From positions 42,287,912 to 42,351,911 of the forward strand of contig OX579636.1 in assembly GCA_951230915.1 (NCBI GenBank): a stretch of 64,000 bases of DNA, in the 5' to 3' direction. Position numbers and translations under genes: made by a program. This DNA is from Antitrichia curtipendula. Taxonomy: Eukaryota; Streptophyta; Bryopsida; Hypnales; Leucodontaceae. This document shows positions 35,480-45,212 of the stretch, piece by piece (position 1 is the first letter of the stretch; each line of letters starts with the position of its first letter). Under the pieces are notes generated by a model that was not told the origin of the DNA, searched no databases, and saw only the letters and a list, made by a program, of their open reading frames with translations.

Positions 35480-37690
35480 CCGAGTGTAATTCATTTCTAA
35501 TCCTTGTTCGGAGAATTTTTCATTTATGTGGTTTGGCACTCTCGGACTTGTCAGGACAGGTGTCCTTGCTTTCAATCGGGCATTAGTCTACGGTGGCAGG
35601 TAGTTTAGGAGTGCTAACTTAATGTTCACATTTGTTTCAATTAGAGGACAAATAAGTACCAGGGATGACATTCAAATGCTCAAAACGAGGTTTATTGCTC
35701 ATTTAGAATGGAATTCTATTTTGTTGCACGTAGATAATGGAAGAAACATAGAAAAAATCATAGAAGGTCAAATTGAAAACTTCTTAATGTCGGTCCTAGA
35801 ATGTTCTATTTGGATGTTCATGTTAACATTTGATTCATTCTAATTGCACCCATTTTCACAAAAGTCGTTGGCATTGGGCAATGTTTTTATTACAAAAATC
35901 CCAGAATCTCGCAATCCCTTAAAATAATTTATATTCTGTAGGGCTCAAATTTGAATTCAAATGAATTTTATCAATTATACATAGAACAATTTCACCTTTG
36001 GGATTATTGTATTTTGATTCCATCCTTCCCTGCATGTAAGTGCACCTGACAATTTAGTATTTTGTTGAATTTTAAACCCTGCCTACACTAGTATACTCAA
36101 CTTAAAGTCTCAAACGTACGAACATTCAATAACTTACTAAGCCCGGATCAAATATACAAAGATCAAGACAAAAACCACCCTCTAAATGCTCCAGTTAAAG
36201 GTAGTAAGATTAAAACTTTGAAATGGTTAATTATGAAATAAGTGAAAGACCTCCTAAACAACATATGTCATATGCATATCATTGATTCATGTAAAACATT
36301 GTTTCGGCTTTCCATTCATACATTACAAAAAAAAAATGTAGCCCTATACATCTAATCTTAAGAATGTTTTACCTTTTAAAGATATTGTTATGCCGTTTTT
36401 TGGTGTCTTCAATATGTTTTATAAAACTTTGATTTTAAATCATTAATCTATTTTTTTCCAATTCAAACTTCAAAGACTACATCTCGATCAAGTTTTGCAC
36501 TTGTAATGCCAACTAAAAAAAGGAAGGACATTTTTCGTAGTTTCCGGTCCATGCTAGGTTTTGAAGTAAACCCTATAGGCCAATACCCTAAATCCCAAAC
36601 CCTAAACCCTAAACCCTCTTCACTGTTGCAATTTTAAGAGTATTTGATGTTCAAATTTATGTAACTATAGCAAATAAGAGTGGATTGGTGTAATAAAATT
36701 GAAATGCAGCATTGAGTACATGAACTTGACATTTTTGTGGTCTCTATATTTTTTTTATGGCTTCTAAATTATAAAGCAACTAGCGGTGAATTACTATATT
36801 TTTTCATATGGATTGTTTATTAATTGCTTATGTAGTATCGTACGTTAACCACTAAACTGACTAAAGTCCCAAGGCCTCTTTTCCATCCTAAATCTAAAAT
36901 AAATTGCCATTTCTATAATAAAGAATTAAAAAAAAAAAAATGAATGTGTTTAGGCCTTTAAGGTGCACATCTACTTGTAGTATGTAAGATCTCATACTAG
37001 AGTACTAGACTAGTGTTCAATTGACTGGAAGAAATTTCACAAACTTTGCCTATGTAGAATTGTAGATTGCAAGATATTTACAATAAACTTCAACCTCTGA
37101 ACACCCAACGGCATCAATTAGTGCCAATTTGATGGCAATTCAATCACTTCAATGAGATGGAATGATTGTGGAAGTGTTCATTTCATTTTTTGGGGACCTT
37201 CCATGTTGAGTTACAAAGTGTATCCAAATGATTTTGTAGTCTTTCCGATATTTGCTTCCACGTAATTTAGAGTTTAGGAAATTAAAAAAAAAAAAAATAT
37301 GCTACTTTAGTGTATTTTGGGAAGTTGTTGCTCCTTACTCTAAATCTGAAATTTCTCCCCCAAATTGATATTTTCTGAGTTTGAGTCTAACTATCAAACA
37401 AAAGTTCATTTTCTCTAGTTCCTATTTTATGTAAAATCCCCCAACACGAACCTAAATTGAAATTTCATTATTGCGATTTGCACTTCGAATGTGATTTTAA
37501 TGTCTACTACATTCAGTACATTTTAAATAAATCATGAAATAGAAATTAAGTTTACGCTATGATGGATTCTAATGTCATTATCCTTGTGATATATACACAT
37601 GGTGAAAATTTGAAAATTTGAAAATGAATTTTCTATTTGATGTGATTTTGTCGAAACTTCAAATAAAAATCAATTTTCAAAAAAATAAAA
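35480..37690. other. AT-rich spacer between two arrays
   Basis: No gene is supported; a 73-codon plus-strand ORF at 35622-35843 has no recognisable content. A telomere-like ACCCTAAACCCTAAACCC lies near 36599-36616. A partial TTAA MITE starts near 36862 (AAAGTCCCAAGGCCTC and following family blocks) without a clear end. Confidence 0.5.
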
Positions 37691-37704
37691 ATAAAAATTT
37701 TGAA

Positions 37705-38110
37705 GGGCCATCCAGGACGTTTGGCAAGCCGTCAAGAGGACGGGCAGGCCGTCCCAGACCACGAACAGGCCGTTGAGAGGATGGGCGGGCCATTCCCGAC
37801 CAGGGACAGGCCGTCAAGGAGACGGGCACCCCGTCCTTTTGGACGGCCTTTCCGTCCAAGAGACGGGTAGGCCGTCGAAGGGACGGGTATACCCGTCGAG
37901 GAGATGGGTTTTCCGTCCAGGAGACGGGCAGGCCGTCGAGGGGACGGGCAGCCCGTTGAGATGACGGAAAATCCGTCCGTCCAACTTTCGGGCGGTGGTG
38001 TAATTATTTCCCGAACCTGTCGACGGCACCCCAAAGCCGTTGACGGCTTTCCAACCCTATGTCGGACCTCTGTGGACTTATCGGCCGTCCATTCCAGGGC
38101 CGTCCCACAC
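37705..38110. promoter_or_regulatory. Internal GACGG/CCGTC array upstream of the RING gene
   Basis: About 400 bp of GAGACGGGCAGGCCGTCGA-type units in both orientations, of the same kind as the other three arrays. It ends about 290 bp before the RING start codon. Confidence 0.75.
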
Positions 38111-38401
38111 CCTGGACGGTCTGGATTTGGGGGGATACGGGTTGATGTTATGTTAATTACCCTGCCTAATCGAGTCGGTAATTGGGGGGTATAAGTGAAT
38201 TTTTTTTGATAGTTCACCTGCTTCCTCTTTTGAGTTGCATTGTACGAGCTTGAGAAAGCTTCGCACTGCAATTTGAGGGGAAGTGTTATACATTTGACAT
38301 TGTTTTGCCACATTTCAGTTGCCTTCAGGCAACAGAAGGCAAAGCAAATTGTCATTGTATTCGCATACAGTATCGTGTGTGTCATTTTCCAGGTATCAAG
38401 A

Positions 38402-40519
38402 ATGGACGCAAAGGATGTAGCAGGAGGTTTGGGACCTGGAGGTGAACCCCCAGGTAGAAGGAAGAAAGGAAACAGAGCAACCTTGGATTGGGGCACACTT
38501 AATGCCCAAGCGATTATGGCAAACCATGGGTGGGTGGAGGCAGATGGCCCATGGACAAGAGTGACATGTCGGCAGTATATAGATTGGGTCCACATCAACC
38601 GTCATTGGCCACACGACCGGTACGAGGTGCACGTGAAATTTGGCGTGGTAAATATTGACCAGTGCCAACATCCGCACTTCAAGAAGAGGATGATTGAAGT
38701 GTCATTGGCACTTTGGGGTTCAAGATCCAAGAAAGACGGGACACTTTCATTGTGCCAAATGGCATATGCAAAGGTTTTTCTTGGCAAGGATGTGGACTGG
38801 AGCAGCTTTTTGGGCAGAGCGCGGAATAATGCATTTCCAAATCGAACTTGCCACATTGCACAAAATCCTGCTGTGCCATTGGACAATGTACCAAATCCTG
38901 CCGTGCCATTGGCTGATGTCCAAAATGTGCAAATGAACGCGGTTCCACAAGCGGAGCGTCCAAGGACGGAGTTGATGGAGGTAGAAGTTGGTCAGGGCAG
39001 CGGTCCAGATGTCAACCAACAAGATGTGATTGGTGGAGTGCAAGCTGACGATGAAGAAGTAATTCGTTTGCGCCAATTAGTACAAACATTGCAAGCAGAA
39101 AAAGAAGAAGCACTACGACAACATGCTGCAGCGTTGGAAGTTCAGAGTGCAAGGATGCGGGCTGTTGTAGATGAAAATGTGCGCCTCGTCGCATGTGAAG
39201 CCGAGCTCGTAGAGCGTGAAAGGCGGGTCAGCACAAACTCAGTTCCACCACTCGATGTTGTAGTGGAACGTGCTACATACGGTGCAGACAAAGACACACC
39301 AGGCCCGAGCAATAGATGTGAGTTTGTGCTGCGATCACGATCCACTTTTCCAAGTGCAGAAAGTGCCACATTGGATATTATGCGTGCACGTGCTGAGCGA
39401 GTTGAAGCAGAGCTTGGAAGTACTTGCACAAACATGGAAGAATTAACAAACACCATGCGTGCTTTGGAACTTTGTGCCAACAACGCTGAGGCAGAGGTGG
39501 CGGTGCTAACTACAGCTCGAACAGCCTTGGAGCAAACCATGACCGCAATGAGTGCTCAAAATATGCGGTTGGTCCAAAATCCTGAGAAGGAGCAGATGCT
39601 GCTTCAAGTGTACAACATGAAGTTGACATGCAGCTTAGCGCTAAACGAGGCTGAGCAAATGCAGCGTGAAGTGAGGAGAGTGGCTGCGGAATTCAATGAT
39701 GGCGGTCAACGTTATTTTGGCTTGACCTCGTGGCCTCGGGTGGCAGAAATGTTCACCAATGATTTGCTAGTGTTTAGGGAGAATTCAAGCATCGATTGGA
39801 ATGCCCGTCGAGACTTGGAATTCCAATATAATATCGATCACCAACGGTACGGGCCACCCAACCACGATGGCATTACGCCACTAGTGTGGCCTTCCGTTCC
39901 AGATTTTGTACAAGATGGAACAACATGTATAATGTGCCAAGAACCGTTTGGCCCCAAGGGTGGATGGATTCTTGGTACATGTGGCCATCTATACCACCCC
40001 GTGTGTCTCATTCCACACATGGTCACCAGAAAGAGATGTGCGCAATGCAGGGCTCCATTTCATGCACAACTATACAAAACGTTTGGCCTTCAAGACCACA
40101 TGCCTGAACATTACGAGCACAATGAAGAAAATTTACCGGGCATCGGTAATAGAGTACATTGGGGGTCCGACATGACATGGCTTTGGAAGTGGGGCCACAA
40201 CAACCGACACCTCCCGGCAGGAACGATGGCTGGCATACCATGGACGAGTGACGCCCAAGTGACAGAGGTGATCAAGAGGGTGTTTGGAGACAGTGATCCA
40301 GGGCGTCGACTATATTTTGGTCAGATTGCCGGTGGACATTGGGACCCAGACAACTTAATTTTTGTGCGTGCACCACATCCACAACGCATCATGTTTAACT
40401 CTCAAGGCCAGCCAATCAGATTTGAGGGGGAATTGGGCTTTGAGGAAAAAATGGCGTACATTGCAAACAATACCTTCCATGAGCCAGTCCTTGTGAATGA
40501 CATTTTCCCACTTACATAA
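38402..40519 (+). CDS. Coiled-coil RING-H2 protein, putative E3 ligase, cargo of the giant hAT
   Basis: Intact 705-residue ORF from ATG at 38402. TTTTCCAG lies just upstream, suggesting a 5' UTR intron. Residues 1-150 form an unrecognised Trp/His-rich domain (for example HINRHWPHDRYEVHVKFG). Long heptad-like helices follow at about 220-290 and 320-440. A RING-H2 finger lies at about 509-549: CIMC, then CGHLYHPVC, then CAQC, matching CX2C..CXHX2HX2C..CX2C. An unrecognised C-terminal domain of about 150 residues follows and ends NDIFPLT. RING-H2 proteins usually recruit ubiquitin-conjugating enzymes; the target here is unknown. The gene follows a GACGG array as the other two element genes do, and has no lesions. 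RING-finger identity is firm; ligase activity is inference. Confidence 0.85.
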   Translation: MDAKDVAGGLGPGGEPPGRRKKGNRATLDWGTLNAQAIMANHGWVEADGPWTRVTCRQYIDWVHINRHWPHDRYEVHVKFGVVNIDQCQHPHFKKRMIEVSLALWGSRSKKDGTLSLCQMAYAKVFLGKDVDWSSFLGRARNNAFPNRTCHIAQNPAVPLDNVPNPAVPLADVQNVQMNAVPQAERPRTELMEVEVGQGSGPDVNQQDVIGGVQADDEEVIRLRQLVQTLQAEKEEALRQHAAALEVQSARMRAVVDENVRLVACEAELVERERRVSTNSVPPLDVVVERATYGADKDTPGPSNRCEFVLRSRSTFPSAESATLDIMRARAERVEAELGSTCTNMEELTNTMRALELCANNAEAEVAVLTTARTALEQTMTAMSAQNMRLVQNPEKEQMLLQVYNMKLTCSLALNEAEQMQREVRRVAAEFNDGGQRYFGLTSWPRVAEMFTNDLLVFRENSSIDWNARRDLEFQYNIDHQRYGPPNHDGITPLVWPSVPDFVQDGTTCIMCQEPFGPKGGWILGTCGHLYHPVCLIPHMVTRKRCAQCRAPFHAQLYKTFGLQDHMPEHYEHNEENLPGIGNRVHWGSDMTWLWKWGHNNRHLPAGTMAGIPWTSDAQVTEVIKRVFGDSDPGRRLYFGQIAGGHWDPDNLIFVRAPHPQRIMFNSQGQPIRFEGELGFEEKMAYIANNTFHEPVLVNDIFPLT

Positions 40520-40634
40520 TAGATATGATATAGACACACTTCAACTTCTGAGGACTTTGGAATCGCAACAAGAACTGCAGCAATTTTTGAGAAATAGCAT
40601 AGCACGCGGTGTTGTAATCGAAGAAGTAGACTAG
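40520..40634 (+). other. Coding-like extension in the +1 frame after the RING gene
   Basis: Overlapping the RING stop, the +1 frame is open to TAG at 40632-40634 and reads amphipathic, protein-like sequence (DIDTLQLLRTLES, then RNSIARGVVIEEVD). It may be the original C-terminus lost by a one-base change or an alternative splice product. Chance is possible at this length. Confidence 0.35.
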
Positions 40635-40901
40635 ATTGTGTATAACTAGATAGATGTATAGAATTAAATACCGGAAGTTGTACAAAGTGAACGTATGTAA
40701 TTATGTAAAGTCTTTATTAGTTTATCATGTACTTCAACGGATTTATAAAATATATACATTTATCGTTTTCTTTCCACCTCGTGTATTGTTGCTTCGCCTT
40801 TGTCTATTTTTGTAATCTATTGGACCTTTTTGTAATAGTATAGAAGAAGCTTGTATGCTTAGATGGTAGGTAAAAGAGTGTTCTATTTTGTTTTTGGTGA
40901 A

Positions 40902-41530
40902 GCCCTAAAGTCCGAAGTCCATTTTTTGGCCCAAACCACCCTAAACCACCACTTTTGCTATGTTCACCTATGAATTAAATTTTCCATTTTTGGGGGGAAT
41001 CGAACCAAAGGATCTTGTTCTACACTTGTCTTAGATGATGTGATAAAAAATTTGTGATGTTTGACCGTATGGATTGAAAGTTATTAGCATTCAAAGTGAA
41101 AGAAGCAAATTTATTTTAAGAAGTTGCTAGGATTGCCCGCTCCACAAAAAAACCCATAACTTTTCCATTCCTAATCCAAATGGGATGAATGAAAGCCTCC
41201 CATTTAAAAGAAAATATAATCCAACTGGAAAAAAATATACAAATTTGTATTTCATTTTTTTGTGGATTTTTTTGTCTACCCGGAGTCTTGGACCGCCCAG
41301 TGTCCCGATCTCCCATGTTTGAGGTTATTTTGGCATACCCTTTGCTCCTAGGCACCGATTGGAATAAAAATTGTATTATGAATAAACTCATAAGTTTATC
41401 TATCATTCCATTTTATCATTCTTATGAAAAAGTTTTCAAAAGTTTCAGTAAAAAATGAGATCATGGGAGCCTATCGAAAATCCATTTTGTCCCTTGCAAC
41501 AAGGACAATGAGAGTGTGTTACTTTAGGGG
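40902..41530. mobile_element. TTAA-family MITE inside the giant hAT
   Basis: The left end GCCCTAAAGTCCGAAG follows TGAA, and the right end ACTTTAGGGG precedes CTAA; both flanks are eroded TTAA. Internal blocks TGACCGTATGGATTGAAAG and ATTAGCATTCAAAGTG fit the family. About 630 bp, no ORF. Confidence 0.65.
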
Positions 41531-42115
41531 CTAAGAAATAAAAACAATGGAAATTCTTTACCAAAGCAAGAAATAAATAACAAATTATTTTATTGCTTCA
41601 TATTTGATGAAATCTCCTTTAAGTCTTTAGAATTAAACCGAAAAATAATTCACGTTTTGTAACTTTTGTTCTATTAGTTTTAATCTTTTTTTAGTTGGAC
41701 TATTGATTGACTACTGCCTCATGTTTATTTTTAAATCCAAAGTTTACAAATTAAAGTATTGAACATTTTCCATTTTTTCTCAAATGGCATTATGGAAATC
41801 AAATGATCAAAGTCTAATATCTTGCAATTGCTAACTTGATAAGGTCACGCTACATGAAATTTATTTGAAAATCAATTGAAATAAATGACTTTATGAATGG
41901 CGATCCTATACTTGAAAGTCTTAAATTGAATAGATTCTAATTTTTCTTTTCATTTCATTTCAAGATGAACATGGTGAAATGACAACTTGGAGGTTTTTTT
42001 GGCAATAATTAGCATAGGGCCTACATGGATTAATATTTTTGAATTTCTTGCCATATAGTCAATGTAAAATCAATTTAGCAACTTCTCTAATTAGAAATTC
42101 AATAACAAACTTTAA

Positions 42116-42490
42116 TCCCTAGAATCCTAGATGCCCAAGTCATGTTTTGAGCTCCTACGAATTTGCTCTAAATTGAACAAAATGTCAACATTTTGATTAG
42201 GTGACTAGGTGTATCAATTAAAAAAAAATTGTAACCGTATAAATTCAAACAAGACATGTTACAAATCTCATAGGTTGCTAAAACACAAAATATCACTTAT
42301 AGAGTAAAAGATAATAATGTTTGAACATGAGGGTGTTAAAACTACAAAAATGATGTGAAGTCTTCCAATCCTCTTTTCAGTTTTCACAAGTCAAATTTAA
42401 AAAGTTTTTGACCAAAAAAATATGAGTTTAAATTGCCTAACATATATATCAATTTATGGCTTTTAAAAATATACTCTATATATTTTTTAA
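42116..42490. repeat. Truncated copy of the 13366-14012 element near the right end of the giant hAT
   Basis: TTAA at 42112-42115 precedes TCCCTAGAATCC. Blocks GAATTTGCTCTAAATTGAA, CATGAGGGTGTTAAAACT, AATCCTCTTTTCA and ACCAAAAAAATATGAG match the complete copy in order. Confidence 0.65.
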
Positions 42491-42519
42491 TATATTTCTT
42501 TTAATTTTATTTAATTTTA

Positions 42520-42736
42520 AAGGTCGCCCGTCCATCGCCCGTCCAGTGCGGCCGTCCAGCGCGGCCGTCGATGGAAGGTCACCCGTCTAGCGCGGCCGTC
42601 CAGGATGAACGTCCATCCATTTCCATAGTTTTCATCTTCTATCAACGATTCTCGTCCAGATTTCATCCTAACAGACGTCGGGGTTGAATCCTGATGTCCG
42701 TCTGGACATCCTGACGGACGGACAGGATGTGACGGG
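42520..42736. promoter_or_regulatory. Right subterminal GACGG/CCGTC array of the giant hAT
   Basis: About 215 bp with repeated GCGGCCGTCCA and GCCCGTCCA near 42520-42600 and GACGGACGGAC near 42713-42722. It is shorter than the left array. It ends directly at the terminal inverted repeat. Confidence 0.72.
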
Positions 42737-42754
42737 GACAACCCTGCTTCACCC
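42737..42754 (-). repeat. Right terminal inverted repeat and target duplication of the giant hAT
   Basis: GACAACCCTG (42737-42746) is the inverse of CAGGGTTGTC and matches the left end in 9 of 10 positions. CTTCACCC (42747-42754) repeats the left flank exactly. Confidence 0.88.
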
Positions 42755-44383
42755 TCTCTTTTCATATCAACTTCTAAAGTCCAACCTTGGCAACCCCATC
42801 CAACCCCATGCCAATCTCATATTATTGTCAAATGTATTGGACTCTGTCTGCTAGGTTGAAGGGGAGAAAATGACTCACCTTACCTAAGTTGTTGACAAAG
42901 TTCCTAATGAATGGCTATGCCGTTCTTAATTGCACATCTTTTCCCAAATTCCCAACTAATTTGTTTTGAAGACTCGTACAACATTGGATTGGCGGTTCAA
43001 CAATCTCTCCCTTTTGTCACCTCTTAGTACCAATAAGTCTAATTTTTCTACCCACCTTATTGCAACTCTAATGTGCTTCCAAACTCTTGGAATTATTTTT
43101 TTTTCTTGTATGAAACCACTTGCAAAATATTGTAAGACTTCAAATAATTTTTTAAATAATAAAATAATTTTTTAAATGATAGAATAATTTTTTAAATAAT
43201 AAATAATTCTTATAATAATAAATAATTCTTATAATAATAAATAATTCTTATAATAATAAATAATTCTTATAATAATAAATAATTCTTATAATAATAAATA
43301 ATTCTTATAATAATAAAATAAATTTTTAAATGATAAAATAAATTTTTAAATGATAAAATAACTTTTTAAATGATAAAATAACTTTTTAAATGATAAAATA
43401 ATTTTTTAAATAATAATATAATTTTTTAAATAAAATATAATAAAATAAATTTTCACACTAACATTGTTTTCATACAAAGTAAGTAGTGTAAAATTCAAGA
43501 AGTAGTGCCAAACTACATTTCACTTGACACTACTTCTAACTGCCTAGCTCAAATTGTGCCTTTGCCTCAAAAATATTAAAAATAAACTTTGCAATAGCCT
43601 TATAAACAACTTCCCAAGATCTTTATGTCTATTACTTCTTTCCTGTATTTGTTGGACATGTTTACTTATAGTGGTATTAAGATCAACCAATAATTGATAT
43701 TTGTCTTTAAATTTTGCAATGTGTAATTCTTTCATTGATTGGAAGCTAATTGAATTGCATATTTATAGAAATTATATTCTACTAAAAAAAGATGAAATAG
43801 AGAGCTTATACAACACCATCATCAATACACATGGTAAAATGTTTACTTCAAATATATTGTACAATTTGGATTTAAGAGTCTTAGACAAACAAATTCCTAA
43901 TTTATGTTGGCACCAAACAAGACTAAATGGTTATTGCACACCTTTTTCTAAAACTAAGGGAAACATTATTAATTGTATAAAGATGACAATTGCATACCAA
44001 AGTGCATCCAAATTTCCAAATCTTATTATGTCATTTATTAAGAGTCCAAATAGAATTCATTATTAGGAATTCAATAACATTGTGATAGTCTAGTGTTGCT
44101 TGTAAAACTAATATGAGATATATGGAGTATATAAAGTGGAACAATTCAATGCCATCAATCACCCAATTCTAACATCTATTGGACCTTCCCATTTGCATCA
44201 CTCATCCACCCATTACTACAATCATATCAACCCTTTAGCATCATGACGTCCAATGCACTTGGGGAAGGGATACATTAGTATGTGGTATAGCTTTACCAAT
44301 TTAGTCCCTAACAAACTTTGAAAAATCACATAAAGTTCATTTCTTGTTAGAATGTATTGATTCTACTTGCAAATGGATTCTCT
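42755..44383. other. AT-rich stretch with tandem repeats
   Basis: 43141-43440 is a compound tandem repeat: units near AATAATTTTTTAAATGATA, then about six copies of an 18-bp AATAATTCTTATAATAAT-like unit (about 43195-43315), then AAATAAATTTTTAAATGAT-like units. No gene is supported on either strand elsewhere; ORFs near 43544-44066 are long only because the sequence lacks GC. Confidence 0.6.
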
Positions 44384-44734
44384 CTAACTTCTCAATCTCA
44401 AGAAAAAAAATACGTGAACAAATAGCTTCTCCGAAAGATACCTAGATAGCACATATGCTTGTTCACCTATCTTGGGGTCATAATGAGAATCAAGCAGATG
44501 CTCCAAGAACTTGTCGAACTTCTTACTATCTCGTCTATTTTGAGTCATGTTCATAATGAGTTTTCGGTTTAAACATATTTGAATCAGGAGTTCAGGAATC
44601 AGGGCTGAAGAAAAAAAGTATTCTACTCCATTGACAATGATTATACAATGATGACGGTGACGAAGGCAGTCAACACAAATAGTGGCTTCTGTCAATGATA
44701 GAGGGGTATCTCCCCAGTAAGTTAAAATCCTCAA
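44384..44734 (-). CDS. Unrecognised 116-codon ORF
   Basis: Minus-strand ORF from ATG at 44734, reading protein-like sequence (TYWGDTPLSLTEATICVDCLRHRHH, then FDKFLEHLLDSHYDPKIGEQAY). It lies about 480 bp beyond the CLT stop codon on the same strand. It could be a small exon, a gene fragment or chance. I do not recognise a family and see no intron signals that clearly extend it. Confidence 0.25.
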   Translation of the reverse strand: MRILTYWGDTPLSLTEATICVDCLRHRHHCIIIVNGVEYFFSSALIPELLIQICLNRKLIMNMTQNRRDSKKFDKFLEHLLDSHYDPKIGEQAYVLSRYLSEKLFVHVFFFLRLRS

Positions 44735-45212
44735 GCACAGATATTCTCACGAGTCAAACCGCAAAAAAATTCGAAATGGTGTCCCTTTCGGTAAAAAAAC
44801 GCTATGAGGCGGCTGGGAGCTGGTGCTGTCACCTTAGCAGACCCCAATTGCCTTTGACATCACTGAATGTCTATCTATCTGTTTGAAAGCCACGCACTAG
44901 CTACTATTTTATCTCTTATGACAGTCTTAGCCTCTTGCAAGCATAAAATCGCTGCAGGTATCACGCAGTAGAAGTTATTGTCGACAGCGTGGCGCAATGT
45001 GTTGCAGAATGCCACTCGTAGTTTGAGCCGCCTGCAGACAAAGTGAGCTGATGAAGATGGATCCACAACCAACAGAACTTCATAACCACCGAACTGTCTT
45101 GAACCAGGGCACCTCCAACCAGTTAGCCCCTTTCGTGAAAAAGCAATTTGAAAGTCCTGATCGGTTACCAACCTATTACTTCGTACCTTGCCGTTTTATC
45201 AGACACTAAATA

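Larger units (their letters stand above)
27673..42746. mobile_element. Giant (15,074-bp) hAT-superfamily transposon carrying kinase and RING genes
   Basis: The left terminus CAAGGTTGTC (27673-27682) and right terminus GACAACCCTG (42737-42746) are inverted repeats with one mismatch. Both are flanked by the same 8 bp, CTTCACCC (27665-27672 and 42747-42754). An 8-bp duplication and CA(A/G)GG ends are the hAT signature, and the element contains a hAT transposase gene. GACGG-rich arrays lie at both ends and beside each internal gene. The element is not recent: it holds several TTAA MITEs (31739, 36862, 40902, 42116) and the transposase is broken. Typical hAT elements are a few kilobases, so this one is unusually large. 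An alternative is two nested or fused family members; the matched outer ends favour one mobilised unit. Confidence 0.85.

Noticed and set aside
43701..44066. 121-codon plus-strand ORF
   Set aside because: Very AT-rich, Ile/Asn/Lys-heavy composition as expected by chance; no domain.
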